From NCBI RefSeq assembly GCF_036323735.1, contig NW_026947368.1, forward strand, positions 1 through 64,000: a stretch of DNA of 64,000 nt, written 5' to 3'. Position 1 is the first letter of the stretch, and every line of letters begins with the position of its first letter. A program made the translations under genes and the position numbers. This document shows positions 1 through 10,939 of this stretch, one piece after another. The notes below the pieces were generated by a model, which did no database searches, was not told the origin of the DNA, and saw nothing but the letters and a program-made list of their open reading frames with translations. This stretch comes from Rattus norvegicus (lineage: Eukaryota > Chordata > Mammalia > Rodentia > Muridae).

Positions 1-103
1 TGATGTGGAGGTCGTTGATCCACTTGGACTTAAGCTTTATACAGGGTGATAAACATGGATCAATCTGCATTCTTCTACATGTTGACCTCCAGTTGAACCA
101 GCA

Positions 104-1624
104 TCATTTGCTGAAAATGCGATCTTTTTTCCATTGGATGGTTTTGGCTCCTTTGTAAAAAATCAAGTGACCATAGGTGTGTGGGTTCATTTCTGGGTCT
201 TCAATTCTATCCCATTGGTCTATCTTTCTGTCTCTGTACCAATACCATGCAGGTTTAATCACTATTGCTCTGTAATACTGCTTGATTTCAGGGATAGTGA
301 TTCCCCCTGAACTTCTTTTATTGTTGAGGATAGTTTTAGCTATGCTGTGTTTTTTGTTATTCCAGATGCATTTGCAAATTGTTCTGTCTAACTCTTTGAA
401 GAATTGGATTGGTATTTTGATCGGGATTGCATTGAATCTGTAGATCGCTTTTGGCAAAATGGCCATTTTTACTATATTAATCCTGCCAATCCATGAGCAT
501 TGGAGATCTTTCCATCTTCTGAGGTTTTCTTCAATTTCTTTCTTCAGTGTCTTGAAGTTCTTATTGTACAGATCTTTTACTTGCTTGGTTAAAGTCACAC
601 CGAGGTACTTTATATTATTTGGGTCTATTATGAAGGGTGTCGTTTCCCTAATTTCTTTCTCGGCTTGTTTCTCTTTTGTATAGAGGAAGGCTACTGATTT
701 ATTTGAGTTAATTTTATACCCAGCCACTTTGCTGAAGTTGTTTATCTGCTTTAGTAGTTCTCTGGTGGAACTATTGGGATCACTTAAATAAACTATCATA
801 TCATCTGCAAATAGTGATATTTTGACTTCTTCTTTTCTGATCTGTATCCCATTGACCTCCTTTTGTTGTCTGATTGCTCTGGCTAGAACTTCAAGAACTA
901 TATTGAATAAGTAGGGAGAGAGGGGGCAGCCTTGTCTAGTCCCTGATTTTAGTGGGATTGCTTCAATTTTCTCTCCATTTAGTTTAATATTAGCAACTGG
1001 TTGGCTTTTTATGGCTTTTACTATGTTTAGGTATGGGCCTTGAATTCCTATTCTTTCCAGTACTTTTATCATGAAGTGGTGTTGAATTTTGTCAAATGTT
1101 TTCTCAGCATCTAATGAAATGATCATGTGGTTTTGTTCTTTCAATTTGTTTATATAATGGATCACGTTGGTGGTTATCTGTATATTAAACCATCCCTGCA
1201 TGCCTGGGATGAAGCCTACTTGATCATGGTGGATGATTGTTTTGATGTGCTCTTGGATTCGGTTTGCCAGAATTTTATTGAGTATTTTAGCACTGATATT
1301 CATAAGGGAAATTGGTCTGAAGTTCTCTTTCTTTGTTGGGTCTTTGTGTGGCTTCGGTATAAGAGTAATTGTGGCTTCATAGAAGGAATTCGGGAGTGCT
1401 CCATCTGTTTCAATTTTGTGGATTAGTTTGGATAATATTGGTATGAGGTCCTCTATGAAGGTTTGATAGAATTCTGCACTAAAATCGTCTGGACCTGGAC
1501 TCTTTTTGGTTGGGAGACCTTTAATGACTGCTTCTATTTCCTTAGGAGTTATGGGGTTGTTTAACTGGTTTATCTGTTCCTGATTTAACTTTGGTACATG
1601 GTATTTGTCTAGGAAATTGTCCAT
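104..1624 (-). pseudogene. L1-A ORF2, reverse transcriptase and C-terminal part (506 codons open)
   Basis: ORF2 of L1 encodes the endonuclease/reverse transcriptase for target-primed reverse transcription in the nucleus. This open stretch covers the polymerase. Near its start is the fingers block (PISLMNISAKILNK), then motif A (SLDAEKTFDKI), motif B (SGTRQGCPLSPYLFN) and the catalytic motif C as FADD followed by MIVYL. The thumb and connection region follow up to the left end. A full ORF2 is about 1,275 residues, so this is the middle two-fifths. It is separated from the endonuclease half by in-frame stops between 1625 and 2107. The RT residues look intact but the protein cannot be made whole. 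The frame continues with breaks into 1-103. Confidence 0.93.
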
Positions 1625-2107
1625 TTCCTGTCGATTTCCTAGTTTTGTTGAATATAGGCTTTTATAGTAAGATATGATGATATTTTTTAATTTTTCTCTG
1701 AATCTGTAGGTATGTCTCCCTTTTTATTTCTAATTGTGTTAATTTGGACACACTCTATGGGTCCTCTCGTTAGTCTGGCTAAGGGTTTATCTAACTTGTT
1801 GATTTTCTCAAAGAACCATTTTGGTTCTGTTGATTCTTTCTATGGTCTTTTTTGTTTCCACTTGGTTGATTTCAGCTGTGAGTTTGATTATTTCCTGCCT
1901 TCTACTCCTCCTGGGTGTATTTGCTTCTTTTTGCTATAGAGCTTTTAGGTGTGCTGTCAAGCTACTGACATATGCTCTTTCCTGTTTCTTTCTGCAGGCT
2001 CACAGCGCTATGAGTTTTCCTCTTAGCATAGCTTTCATTGTGTCCCAAAAGTTTGGGTATGTTGTACCTTCATTTTCATTAAATTCCAGAAAGTTTTTAA
2101 TTTCTTT

Positions 2108-2479
2108 CTATATTTCTTCTTTGGCTACGTTATCATTGAGTAGAGCATTGTTCAATTTCCACGTATATGTGGGCATTATTCCCTTATTGTTATTGAAGAC
2201 CAGTTTTAGGCTGTGGTGGTCTGATAGCACGCATGGGATTATTTCTATCTTTCTGTACCAGTTGAGGCCCGTTTTTTGACCAACTATATGGTCAATTTTG
2301 GAGAAAGTACAATGAGGAACTGAGAAGAAGGTATATCCTTTTGCTTTAGAATAAAATGTTCTATAAATATCCGTTAAGTCCATTAGGCTCATGACTTCTC
2401 TTAGTCTGTCTGCATCTCTGTTTAATTTCTGTTTCCATGATCTGTCCATTGATGAGAGTGGGGTGTTGAAATCTCCCAC
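2108..2479 (-). pseudogene. L1-A ORF2 endonuclease C-terminal fragment
   Basis: An open fragment of the apurinic-like endonuclease domain. It begins at the conserved GDFN motif (MGDFNTPLSSMDRS), the catalytic Asp-x-Asn loop of the exonuclease-endonuclease-phosphatase fold. It runs through the SDHHSLKL motif containing the catalytic Asp-His pair near the domain end. The start codon of this frame is internal and not a real initiation site. Stops upstream (2480-2826) and downstream separate it from the N-terminal endonuclease segment and from the RT, so it is a dead piece of one ORF. Confidence 0.9.
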
Positions 2480-2826
2480 TATTATTGTGTGAGGTGCAAT
2501 GTGTGTTTTGAGCTTTAGTAAGGTTTCATTTACCTATGTAGGTGCCCTTGTATTTGGGGCATAGATATTTAGGATTGAGAGTTCATCTGTTGGATTTTTC
2601 CTTTGATGAATATGAAGTGTCCTTCCTTATCTTTTTTGATGACTTTTTATTGAAAATTGATTTTATTTGATATTAGAATGGCTACTCCAGCTTGCTTCTT
2701 CTGACCATTTGCTTGGAAAGTTGTTTTCCAGCCTTTCACTCTGAGGTAGTGTCTGTCTTTGTCTCTGAGGTGTGTTTCCTGTAGGCAGCAGAATGCAGGG
2801 TCCTAGTTGCATATCCAGTTTGTTAA

Positions 2827-3357
2827 TCAATGTCTTTTTATTGGGGAGTTGAGGCCATTGATGTTGAGAGATATTAAGGAATAGTGATCATTGCTTCCTC
2901 TTATATTCATATTTGGATGTGAGGTTATGTTTTTGTGCTTTTCTTCTCTTTGTTTTGTTGCCAAGACGATTAGTTTCTTGCTTCTTCTAGTGTACAGCTT
3001 GCCTCCGTATGTTGGGCTTTTCCCTTTTATCCTTTGTAGTGCTGGATATGTAGAAAGATATTGTGTAAATTTGGTTTTGTCATGGAATATCTTGGTTTCT
3101 CCATCTATGTTAATTGAGAGTTTTGCAGGATACAGTAACCTGGGCTGGCACTTGTGTTCTCTTAGGGTCTGTATGACATCAGTCCAGGATCTTCTGGCCT
3201 TCATAGTTTCTGGTGAGAAGTCTGGTGTGATTCGGATAGGTCTGCCTTTATATGTTACTTGACCTTTTTCCCTTACTGCTTTTAATATTCTTTCTTTATT
3301 TTGTGTGTTTGGTGTTTTGACTATTATGTGACGGGAGGTGTTTCTTTTCTGGTCCAA
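2827..3357 (-). pseudogene. L1-A ORF1 C-terminal domain running in frame into the ORF2 N-terminus
   Basis: The first three-quarters is the ORF1p C-terminal domain: a segment rich in Lys/Arg, then IRITPDFSPETMKARRSW and the leucine-rich tail with KIFHDKTKFTQYL. These belong to the RNA-binding RRM/CTD part of the nucleic-acid chaperone. With no stop it continues through the normal ORF1-ORF2 spacer into the ORF2 start, seen as SLISLNINGLNSPIKRH, the first strand of the endonuclease fold. The two ORFs are normally separate, so loss of the ORF1 stop has fused them. A frameshift at about 3360-3390 detaches this block from the ORF1 coiled coil. Confidence 0.88.
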
Positions 3358-3388
3358 TCTATTTGGTGTCCTTAGGCTTCTTGTATGC

Positions 3389-4087
3389 CTATGGGTATAT
3401 CTTTTTTAAGTTAGGGAAGTTTTCTTCTATGATTTTGTTAAAGATATTAACTTGTCCTTTGAGCTGTGAGTCTTCACTCTCTTCTATACCTATTATCCTT
3501 AGGTTTGATCTTCTCATTGAGTCCTGGATTTCCTGTATGTTTTGGACCAGTAGCTTTTTCTGCTTTACATTAACTTTGACAGTTGAGTCAATGATTTCTA
3601 GGGAATCTTCTGCTCCTGAGATTCTCTCTTCCATCTCTTGTATTCTGTTGGTGAAGCTTGTATCTACAGCTGCTTGTCTCCTCTTTTGTTTTTCTATATC
3701 CAGGGTTGTTTCTTTGTGTTCTTTCTTGATTTCTTCTATTTCCTTTTGTAATTCCTTCAACTGTTTGACTGTGTTTTCCTGGAATTCTTTCAGGGATTTT
3801 TGTGTCTCCTCTCTAAGGGTTTCTACTTGTTTATTTACGTTTTCCTGGAATTCTTTCAGACATTTTTGTGATTCCTCTCTGTAGGCTTCTACTTGCTCTC
3901 TAAGGGAGTTCTTCACGTCTTTCTTGAAGTCCTCCAGCATCATTATCAAATATGATTTTGAAACTAGTTCTTGCTTTTCTGGTGTGTTTGGATATTCCAT
4001 TTTTAGTTTGGTGGGAGAATTGGGCTCCGGTGATGCCATGTAGTCTTGGTTTCTGTTGCTTGGGTTCCTGCGCTTGCCTCTCGCCAT
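3389..4087 (-). pseudogene. L1-A ORF1 N-terminal and coiled-coil part
   Basis: Starts with ATG at 4087 in the usual rodent L1 context (MARGKRRNPSNRNQDYM). A basic head of about 45 residues is followed by a long heptad-type coiled coil (about residues 50-150) rich in E, K, Q and L, which trimerises ORF1p, and then the start of the RRM (LRIIGIEESEDSQLKGQV). The coiled coil contains two near-identical 22-residue blocks, encoded at about 3779-3844 and 3845-3910, each with KEFQEN and REE(S/T)QK. This is the known length-polymorphic region of rodent ORF1. Intact ORF1p is about 350-370 residues. This frame ends after 232 because of a frameshift. Confidence 0.92.
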
Positions 4088-4595
4088 CAGATTATCTCTA
4101 GTGTTACTTTGTTCTGCTATTTCTGACAGTGGCTAGACTGTCCTATAAGCCTGTGCATCAGGAGTGCTGTAGACCTGTTTTCCTGTTTCCTTTCAGCCAG
4201 TTATGGGGACAGAGTGTTCTGCTTTCGGGCGTGTAGTTTTTCCTCTCTACACGTCTTCAGCTGTTCCTGTGGGCCTGTGTCTTGAGTTCACCAGCAGGTG
4301 ACTTGCAGGGGAAAAGTTGGTCCTACATGAGGTTCCGAGGCTCAAGTGTGCTCGTGGGGTACTGCCTAAGTCCTCTCTGCGGCGGCAGCAACCGAGAAGA
4401 TCTGCGCCGCTCTTTCTGGGAGCCTCCGTGCACCAGGGTTACAGATGGCGTTTGGTGTTTTCCTCTGGCATCTGGATGTGCGCAGAGTGCAGTCTCTTCA
4501 GGTTTCCCAGGCGTGTCTGCCACTCTGTAGGTTTAGCTCTCCCTCCCACAGGATTTGGGTGCAGAGAACTGAAACTTCCTTTTCATAAGTAGTTT
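4088..4595 (-). promoter_or_regulatory. L1-A 5'UTR/internal promoter
   Basis: GC-rich non-coding leader upstream of the L1-A ORF1 start, with several CpGs around 4375-4520 and short pyrimidine tracts. Rodent L1 5'UTRs act as internal RNA polymerase II promoters. Open frames on either strand here (for example 4282-4592) have no recognisable protein content and are chance frames of a GC-rich leader. The start of L1-B lies only about 140 bp further right, on the opposite strand. Confidence 0.7.
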
Positions 4596-4735
4596 CTGTA
4601 TTTGTATAGGTAGCTCTCTAGCTAGAGAGTAAGGCCTTTCCTCTGCCAGTTAAATATCCAGAAAATCACCTCAAGAACCAGAATGTTATATTTACATTTA
4701 AATTTGTGCAATAAAAATTATTCGCAGGAAATCTT
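4596..4735. other. AT-rich spacer between two head-to-head L1 5' ends
   Basis: About 140 bp of AT-rich DNA including a small palindrome (tagctctctagctagagagt, about 4611-4630). No gene or further repeat recognised. One or both L1 5' ends may reach into it. Confidence 0.4.
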
Positions 4736-5265
4736 GAGGCTGCAGGACAGGTTCACACATCGGCCCACCCCAGCCCACATCCCTGATGCAAGGAGAAATT
4801 GAACAGTGCTTCTGGACACTGGGATATAGGAACAGTCAGCTACCTGTACCCACGGTTCTGGTCTGTACCGAGGACTGCACTGAATGGCAAAACAGTTCCC
4901 TGTATCCAAATCCCATAGGGGTGAGAGTTGGACCCTCAAGAGTGTGGATTTCCTGAAAAGTCAGAGGAGAATACCCACCTTCCCACCGTACAGTCCCAAG
5001 AGTGTTTCCCACAGTCCAACTTTGGCCATGGAGGGCAAGGTCATACAGAAACAACCAGGGTCATGATCATTTGATTCCTGCCTGCAGCTAGAGCTGGACG
5101 AATGTCTCCAGGAGTGCCTACACCCATGAGAACAGAACACCGGTTCACAGGAAAGTCTAAAAGAAAACAGGAAAAAAGTTCTACAACAGTGCTGACACAG
5201 AGGACTACAGCAGGGTCAAGTCACTCTCAGAAGCAGCATGACAAGCAAATACCAGAGACAACCCA

Positions 5266-6045
5266 ATGAAGAGGGTCAAGCATAGAAACCTAAGAAACAA
5301 AAACCAATACTACGTGGCATCAGCAGAGCCCAGTTTTCCCACCAAAGAAAATACTGGATATTTAAACACAGCAGAAAAGCAAGATTTAGATTTAAAATCA
5401 CAGTCATTGATAATGATGGAGGACTTTGAGAGAAACCTAAAGAATTCCCTTAGAAAAATGCAGGAAAACACAAGTGAACAAGTAGAAGCCCTTCGAGAGG
5501 AAACACAAACATCCATGAAAGAATTACAGGAAACATGACCAAACAAGTAGACGACTTGAAAATAGAAATAGAAATAATAAAGAAAGCAAAAAGTTGACAA
5601 AGAAGGAGAGAGAAAAACCAAGGAAGAGACAAGGAGCTGTAGATACAAGAATCACCAACAGAAGGCAAGAGATAGAAGACAGAATCTCAGGGACAGGAGA
5701 TTCCATAGAAATCATCGACACAACTGATGAAGATAATGGAAAACAAAAAGTTCCTGGCCCAAAACATACAGGAAATCCAGGACAAAGGGAAAAGTTCAAA
5801 CCTGAGGCTAATAGGTATAGAAGAAGAGATGACTCCCAACTTAAAGGGCCAGTAAATATCTTCAACAACATTAAAAAAGAAAACTTCCCTATCCTAAAAA
5901 ATTGATGCCCATGAACAAACAAGAAGCCCACAGAACTCCAAATAGATTGGAGCAGAAGAGAAATTCCTCCCATCACATAATAGTCAAAACACCAAATGTG
6001 CAAGACAAAGAAAGAATATAAAAAGCAGTAAGGGAAAAAGTCCAA

Positions 6046-6108
<63 letters not shown>

Positions 6109-6400
6109 TCAGATCTATAAGAATTACACCAGACTTCTCACCAGAGACTATGAAACTGAGAATACCCTGGACAGATGTCAAATAGACCCTAAGAGAGCAC
6201 AATTCCCAGACCTGGTTACTGTATCCAAGAAAACTTTCAAGTAATAGAGACAAAGAAACCAAGATATTCCATGAAAAAACCAAATTTATGAAATCACTTT
6301 CAGCAAATCCAGGCCTACAAAAGATAATAAATGGAAAACACCAACACAAGGAGAGAAAATACATCATACCGAAAACAAGAATATAATTTCCTTGCAATGA
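5266..6400 (+). pseudogene. L1-B ORF1, broken
   Basis: ATG at 5266 opens the usual ORF1 head (MKRVKHRNLRNKNQYYV, compare L1-A). The coiled coil follows (KNSLRKMQENTSEQVEALRE) with a single copy of the 22-residue block that L1-A has twice. A stop at about 5536 and a frame change pass to 5594-5905, which carries the end of the coiled coil and the start of the RRM. The C-terminal domain is recognisable at about 6115-6360 but is interrupted by a 56-bp (TA)n expansion at 6049-6104. No product is possible. A full-length ORF1p would be about 350 residues. Confidence 0.88.
6049..6104. repeat. (TA)n microsatellite inside L1-B ORF1
   Basis: Pure AT dinucleotide run of about 28 units lying within the ORF1 C-terminal region. 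L1-A lacks it at the matching place, so it expanded after insertion. Confidence 0.97.
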
Positions 6401-6444
6401 AATGAAAAGAGGTAATCAAACATAATTCTACCTCTAACTAGAAA

Positions 6445-8251
6445 AATAAATAACTCTCAACATCAATGAACTGAATTCCCCAATGAAAAGTCACCGACTC
6501 ACAGAAGGGATACATAAAGAGTATCGAGCATTTTGCTGTAGGCAGTAAACACACCTCAGAGACAAAGACGAATACTACCTAAGAGTACATGGCTGGAAAA
6601 CAAATTTCCAAGAAAATTGCCTGAAGAAGCAAGCTGAAGTTGGATTATAATGTCAAATAAAATTGAACTTCAAACAAAAGTCTTTAAAAAGGTAAGGATG
6701 GACATGGCTTTCTAAGGAGGATAAGAAGGATGATGACTTCATAGTCATCAAAGGAAAAATCCACCAAGATGAACTCTCAATCATATATATCTATACTCCA
6801 AATGAAAGGGCACCTGCATTCATAAAAGAAACCTTACTAAATTACAAAGCATACATTGCACTTCACATGATAGATAATAGTAGGAGATTTCAACACCCCA
6901 CCCTCATCACTGGAGAGATCATGGAAATAGGAATTTGAAAGTGATGTAGAGAAACTAAATGAATTTATGAACCAGATTTATTTAACAGATATTTATAGAA
7001 CATTCCATCCTAAAAATAATATGATATACATTATTTTCAGAACCTCCTGGAACCTTCTCCAAAATTAACCATACAATCAGTCACTAAACAGGCCTCAACA
7101 TATGCAGGAAGATAGAAATAATCCCATGCATTATATCAGACCACCACACACAAAGACTGGTCTTCAATACTAATAATAATGACAGAAAGCTCACGTATAC
7201 ATGGAAGTTGAACAATGCTCTACTTTATGACAACTTGGTCAAGGAAGAAATAAAGAAAGAAATTAAAGACACCTTAGAACTTAATGAAAATGAAGGTACA
7301 ACATTCCCAAACATATGTGACACAATGAAAGCAGTACTAAGAGAATAACTTATAGGTCTGAATGCTTGGGAGAAGAAACAGGAGAGAGCATATATCAGCA
7401 GCGTGACAGCACACGTAAAATCTCTAGAAGAAAAAGAAATAAGTGAACCCAAGTGGTGTAGAAGGTAGGAAATAATCAAACTCAGAGCTGAAATGAACCA
7501 AGTAGAAACAAAAAGGAGTTTACAAAGAATCAACAACAACAGAAGCTGTTTCTTTGAGAAAAACAACAAGATATATAAACCCTTAGCAGACTAACCAGAG
7601 CTCACAGAGACAGTATCCAAATTAAGAAAATCAGGAATGAAAAGGGATACATAACAACAGAATCTGAAGAAATTCCAAAAATCAGGAGATTCCAATATAA
7701 AAGTCTATATACAAGAAAACTGGAAAATATGGAGGAAATGGACAATTTTCTAGACAGATACCAGGTAGCCACGTTAAATCGGGGTCAAATAAACTATCTC
7801 AACACTCCATAAATCCTAAAGAAATAGAAGCAGTTATTAAAGGTCTCCCAAACAAAACCCTGTTCCGCATGTGTTCAGGGCAGAATTTTATTAAACCTTC
7901 ATAGAAGACTTCATGCAAGTACTGTGCAAACTAGTACACAAAACTAGCTGAAACGGAGTACTACCAAATTGCTTCTATGAAGCCAAATTACTCTTTTATC
8001 TACACTTCACAAAGACCCAACAAAGAAAGAGAACTTCAGACCAATTTCCTTTATGAATATTGACTCAAAAATACTCAATAAAATTCTTGCAAACCGAATC
8101 TAATAAACAATCATCCATCATGATCAGGGATGCAGGGATGTTTTAATATACAAAAAACCATCAATGTTATCCAACGTGTAAACAAACTCAAAGATAAGGA
8201 CACATGGTCTTTTCATTAGATGCTGAGAAAGCATTTGACAAAATTCAACAG
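6445..8251 (+). pseudogene. L1-B ORF2, endonuclease and first part of RT, broken
   Basis: Degenerate ORF2 that aligns by eye with L1-A ORF2 from its first strand (ATCAATGAACTGAATTCCCC region) through the endonuclease: about 6885 still reads like the GDFNTP loop and about 7130 like the terminal Asp-His motif. It continues through the linker to the RT fingers near 8030-8060. Numerous stops and indels break every frame. It ends at 8251 in the stretch before motif A is complete, where ERV-1 is inserted. The next ORF2 bases reappear at about 12589. Confidence 0.88.
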
Positions 8252-8698
8252 AGTAGGGAGCAGCGCGAAAAACAAAGATGGCAATGACATCCAGTCCTGC
8301 CTTGTAGTAAATGACTTAACGCACATGTGCAGGCTTGTCCCCTTGCCAGGGTGGCTGTAGAATAATGAGGTGATCTGGCGCCCACCTGTGGCTAATAACA
8401 GTACTGCGCTTACACAGGTTTTGCACCTGTTGTCAGTTCGACGGGATGGTAATAAGCTAATGAGGGATTCATGCTCCGCCAACCCCTGAAGGACAAGTAG
8501 CAAGGGTGATAGTGGGGTGATTGGTGCTCCACCAATCTCTGAAGGACAATTTGCATAGCCACAGCCTGTTGTGTTTATAAAGCCAGCACTCTTGCTGCTC
8601 GAGGTCCCCATATCACCAAAGAGATGGTCCTGCAATAAAGGCTGTTGTGAGAATCCGACTGTGTTGCGTATTCCTTGCGGTCTGATGTGGCCGTGGCA
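8252..8698 (+). repeat. ERV-1 5' LTR
   Basis: Pairs with 12140-12588. Shared landmarks are the start ggagcagc, a central tandem-like motif (caccaatc(c/t)(c/a)tgaagga, twice in each LTR), TATA-like tataaa(g) at about 8574, the polyadenylation signal in cctgcaataaag at about 8631 and the end at about 8698. The next bases (tggtggcccatgcgg, 8702-8716) sit where a tRNA primer-binding site belongs. ERV-2 has a related sequence there. I cannot assign the tRNA. Confidence 0.85.
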
Positions 8699-8699
8699 A

Positions 8700-10250
8700 C
8701 TGGTGGCCCATGCGGACACCTGCGGACATTCTTGTGGATTCAGAACTCTTTAGTTTCAGGATGGCAACATTGGTAAATTCCCGGATAAGAGATGATACGT
8801 TTCTCTGGAAAAAAAAAAGAAAATAAAGCCTTGGTATAGAGGTCGAAAACTTTGTGAAGACGAAAGTCTTGGTATAGAGGCAGAAATGTTTGTGGACTGT
8901 GGCAGCTGTAAGTAATTTATCCGCAGCTGTAAGTAATCTATCCGCAGGTGTTGCAGAAGCTTTAGATGTTCAGGGTAATATTAATAGTCAGTTGAAAACG
9001 GGAATTTTGCTGCTGTTTCAAAGGGTTGATTTGCTCCAGGAACAAGTGGATATTGTGATGGGTGTGATTCTGAGTTTTAAGGTTATATTATTACTCTGGG
9101 AAAGAGGAAAAGATTCAAGGTTTTCTGGTTTCAGACTAAGGAACACAGTATTATGGGAGAAAGATTTTTTCTTTGTGTTTTTAAAAGGTGTGATTAGGCT
9201 CTGGAAACCTCACAGAGTCATACTGATCAGATTTGATAGAGGTCGAACGCCTGAAAAATTTATTCAGGAGAATAAAACAAAAAGATATCTCGATTCTAAA
9301 CTTTTGTCTTCAGAATTGTACAGAGTGTGCCTACTTGGATTCCTGGTCTCTAGAACTTTCAGCTGGGACCAGTCAGGACACATCAGCTACAGCAATCATT
9401 TCATTTTTTCTACCTCCTACCCCAGGACATCTCAACCACCATGTACAGCTTGATGGAGTTAATGTAATTGGGTTGTGAGTGGAAAAATTCCTATTGGAAT
9501 CTGGGTCCCTTTGGTGGAACACCATCTAGTTCTTTTCCTCTGTGTCTATTGTCTGTCCTTGGTGCACCAAGCTGTCCATGTATGTCAATTTATATCTGGG
9601 TTTTGCTTCTTGTTGCTTGAATGTTTTGTGTTTCATGTTTAAAAGAAAAGGTTAATATTTTAAATGCTGGTTGATTCACCCATTGATGTAGCTTTAACTC
9701 CTTTCAAGGAAGGAACCAATAAATAAAATTTCAATTGGCTTTTGGAGCCTGCATCAGTAGCTAGAAGCCTAAGTCAGCTGGGAAAGCTCCCCAGGGGCTG
9801 GCTAAATGTTTATACTAGTCGATCCTAAAGAAACCAGGAGCTTCACAGCTTCTAAGGTAATAAAACTGATGGCTGTTTCTCTTAGAAAATCTTTGTGATT
9901 ATTAGACGCAACAGGTGACAAGGTGTTTCTCTTAAAATTACTGCTAGAAAAAGTAAAAATGGTGACTGATTTAAATATTAAAGGTATGTGTAGCCACTTC
10001 AATTTTGTTTCTGTTTGGTTTTAAATGTATAAATATTCTCTACAAGCCTTGGGTATGGACTATTGACTTTTAAGTTTTTGGATGTGTTAAAAAAATGTAA
10101 CATTGTTAACAGAAAGTTGACATCAAACTGGTAAATTTGGAAGGAGTCATCATAGACAACACGTGGCATGAGGCAATCTAGGGAAACAGGTCTAAATTGG
10201 GATGATATTTTTATGGAAATCTTATCCTAGAAACCAGGCTTCTAAAAGAT
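8700..10250 (+). other. ERV-1 leader region shared with ERV-2
   Basis: Mostly non-coding. 8890-9110 reads like a short helical segment (ALDVQGNINSQL then LLQEQVDIVM) resembling the heptad region of a betaretroviral Env transmembrane subunit. It sits just after the LTR, which suggests a rearrangement. 9480-9640 and 9740-10250 match the reverse complement of ERV-2 at 17400-17560 and 16690-17280. The two proviruses therefore share a long leader and belong to one family. No complete gene is present. Confidence 0.6.
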
Positions 10251-10289
10251 TTTAAGGCAAAGTCTCTTTGTTGCAGTATTGGAGACCAC

Positions 10290-10700
10290 ACCATCATGCG
10301 TTCATATGTAGGAATTGGCAGTCAAACCTTGTAGTATGAAGGATATACTCGGTGTTTTGGAGACTGGATTTGGGGATGATGAGACTGATCTCGAGGAAGA
10401 GGCTGCTCAGTGTAAGGGGGAGAGATATGATCCAGACTGGCTGCATGCTACTGCCACATGGCAACGAGGCAGTCAATTAGGCAAGAAAGCGCTTATACCA
10501 AAAGCACCTCCATATAACCCTCAATATAATTTTGGATTTATCCCCATATTTCTCCTAATACGACCCTTTAATATTACGCTTCTGCTGTTGCACAGCTTGC
10601 TATGTTAGGCGTTAAATCTTGTATTCAGCATTTTGGTATTTTACCCAAGAGAATTATTATAGCATTTACAACTGCTCAGATAGAAACAATGTTTGCCTTG
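10290..10700 (+). pseudogene. ERV-1 gag-like fragment
   Basis: A degraded frame with an acidic stretch (ETDLEEEAAQCKGERYDPDW) followed by a proline-rich piece (KAPPYNPQ) and a segment that may be the start of a capsid domain. Acidic and proline-rich blocks in this order are typical of the matrix-to-capsid part of betaretroviral Gag precursors. About 130 residues are traceable across a frame change, against 500-600 in an intact Gag. Identification is by composition and position only, hence moderate confidence. Confidence 0.5.
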
Positions 10701-10784
10701 ATAGAAGATTGGGCCATATTATTCTGTAGTTTTGAAGGAAAGAGAGTTTGAAAATATCATTATCCTAACGATCCTTGGCTATAA

Positions 10785-10870
10785 TTTTTTTTTTTTTGAG
10801 TTTGGGACCGAACTCAGGGCCTTGCACTTGCTAGGCAAGAGCTCTACCGCTGAGCTAAATCCCCAACCCC
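10785..10870 (-). mobile_element. ID SINE inserted in ERV-1
   Basis: Reverse-complement ID element: a T-run at 10785-10797 is its A-tail and the 3' portion reads ctgagctaaatccccaacccc, the complement of the tRNA-Ala-derived head with the A-box. Flanks ctataattttt and ctacaaattttt look like a target-site duplication. About 86 bp, close to full length. Non-autonomous and mobilised by L1. Confidence 0.92.
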
Positions 10871-10939
10871 ACTACAAATTTTTCATTGAACATCCAGTGA
10901 TTTTTCCAAAGGTCACTGCATCATAGCCTTTGTCTGGAG

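Larger units (their letters stand above)
1..4595 (-). mobile_element. L1-A: rodent LINE-1, minus strand, 3' end beyond window
   Basis: Non-LTR retrotransposon read on the minus strand: 5'UTR (about 4088-4595), ORF1 (about 2930-4087) and ORF2 (from about 2900 leftwards through position 1). The window starts inside the C-terminal part of ORF2, so the 3'UTR and tail lie to the left. The 5'UTR is the only clearly GC-richer stretch in the first 8 kb, as expected of a rodent L1 promoter. ORF1 carries a frameshift near 3360-3390 and ORF2 has stops between 1625 and 2107 and between 2480 and 2826, so the copy is inactive. It retains the longest open L1 reading frame in the window. The 5' boundary is approximate because the promoter grades into AT-rich DNA. 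Confidence 0.95.

Noticed and set aside
104..1624. Active L1
   Set aside because: The RT frame is open, but ORF1 is frameshifted and ORF2 has stops before the RT.
4282..4592. Short proteins upstream of ORF1 on either strand
   Set aside because: They lie in the GC-rich L1 5'UTR, and no frame is preserved between L1 copies.
4611..4630. Operator-like palindrome between L1-A and L1-B
   Set aside because: A single short AT-rich inverted repeat is expected by chance. No supporting context.
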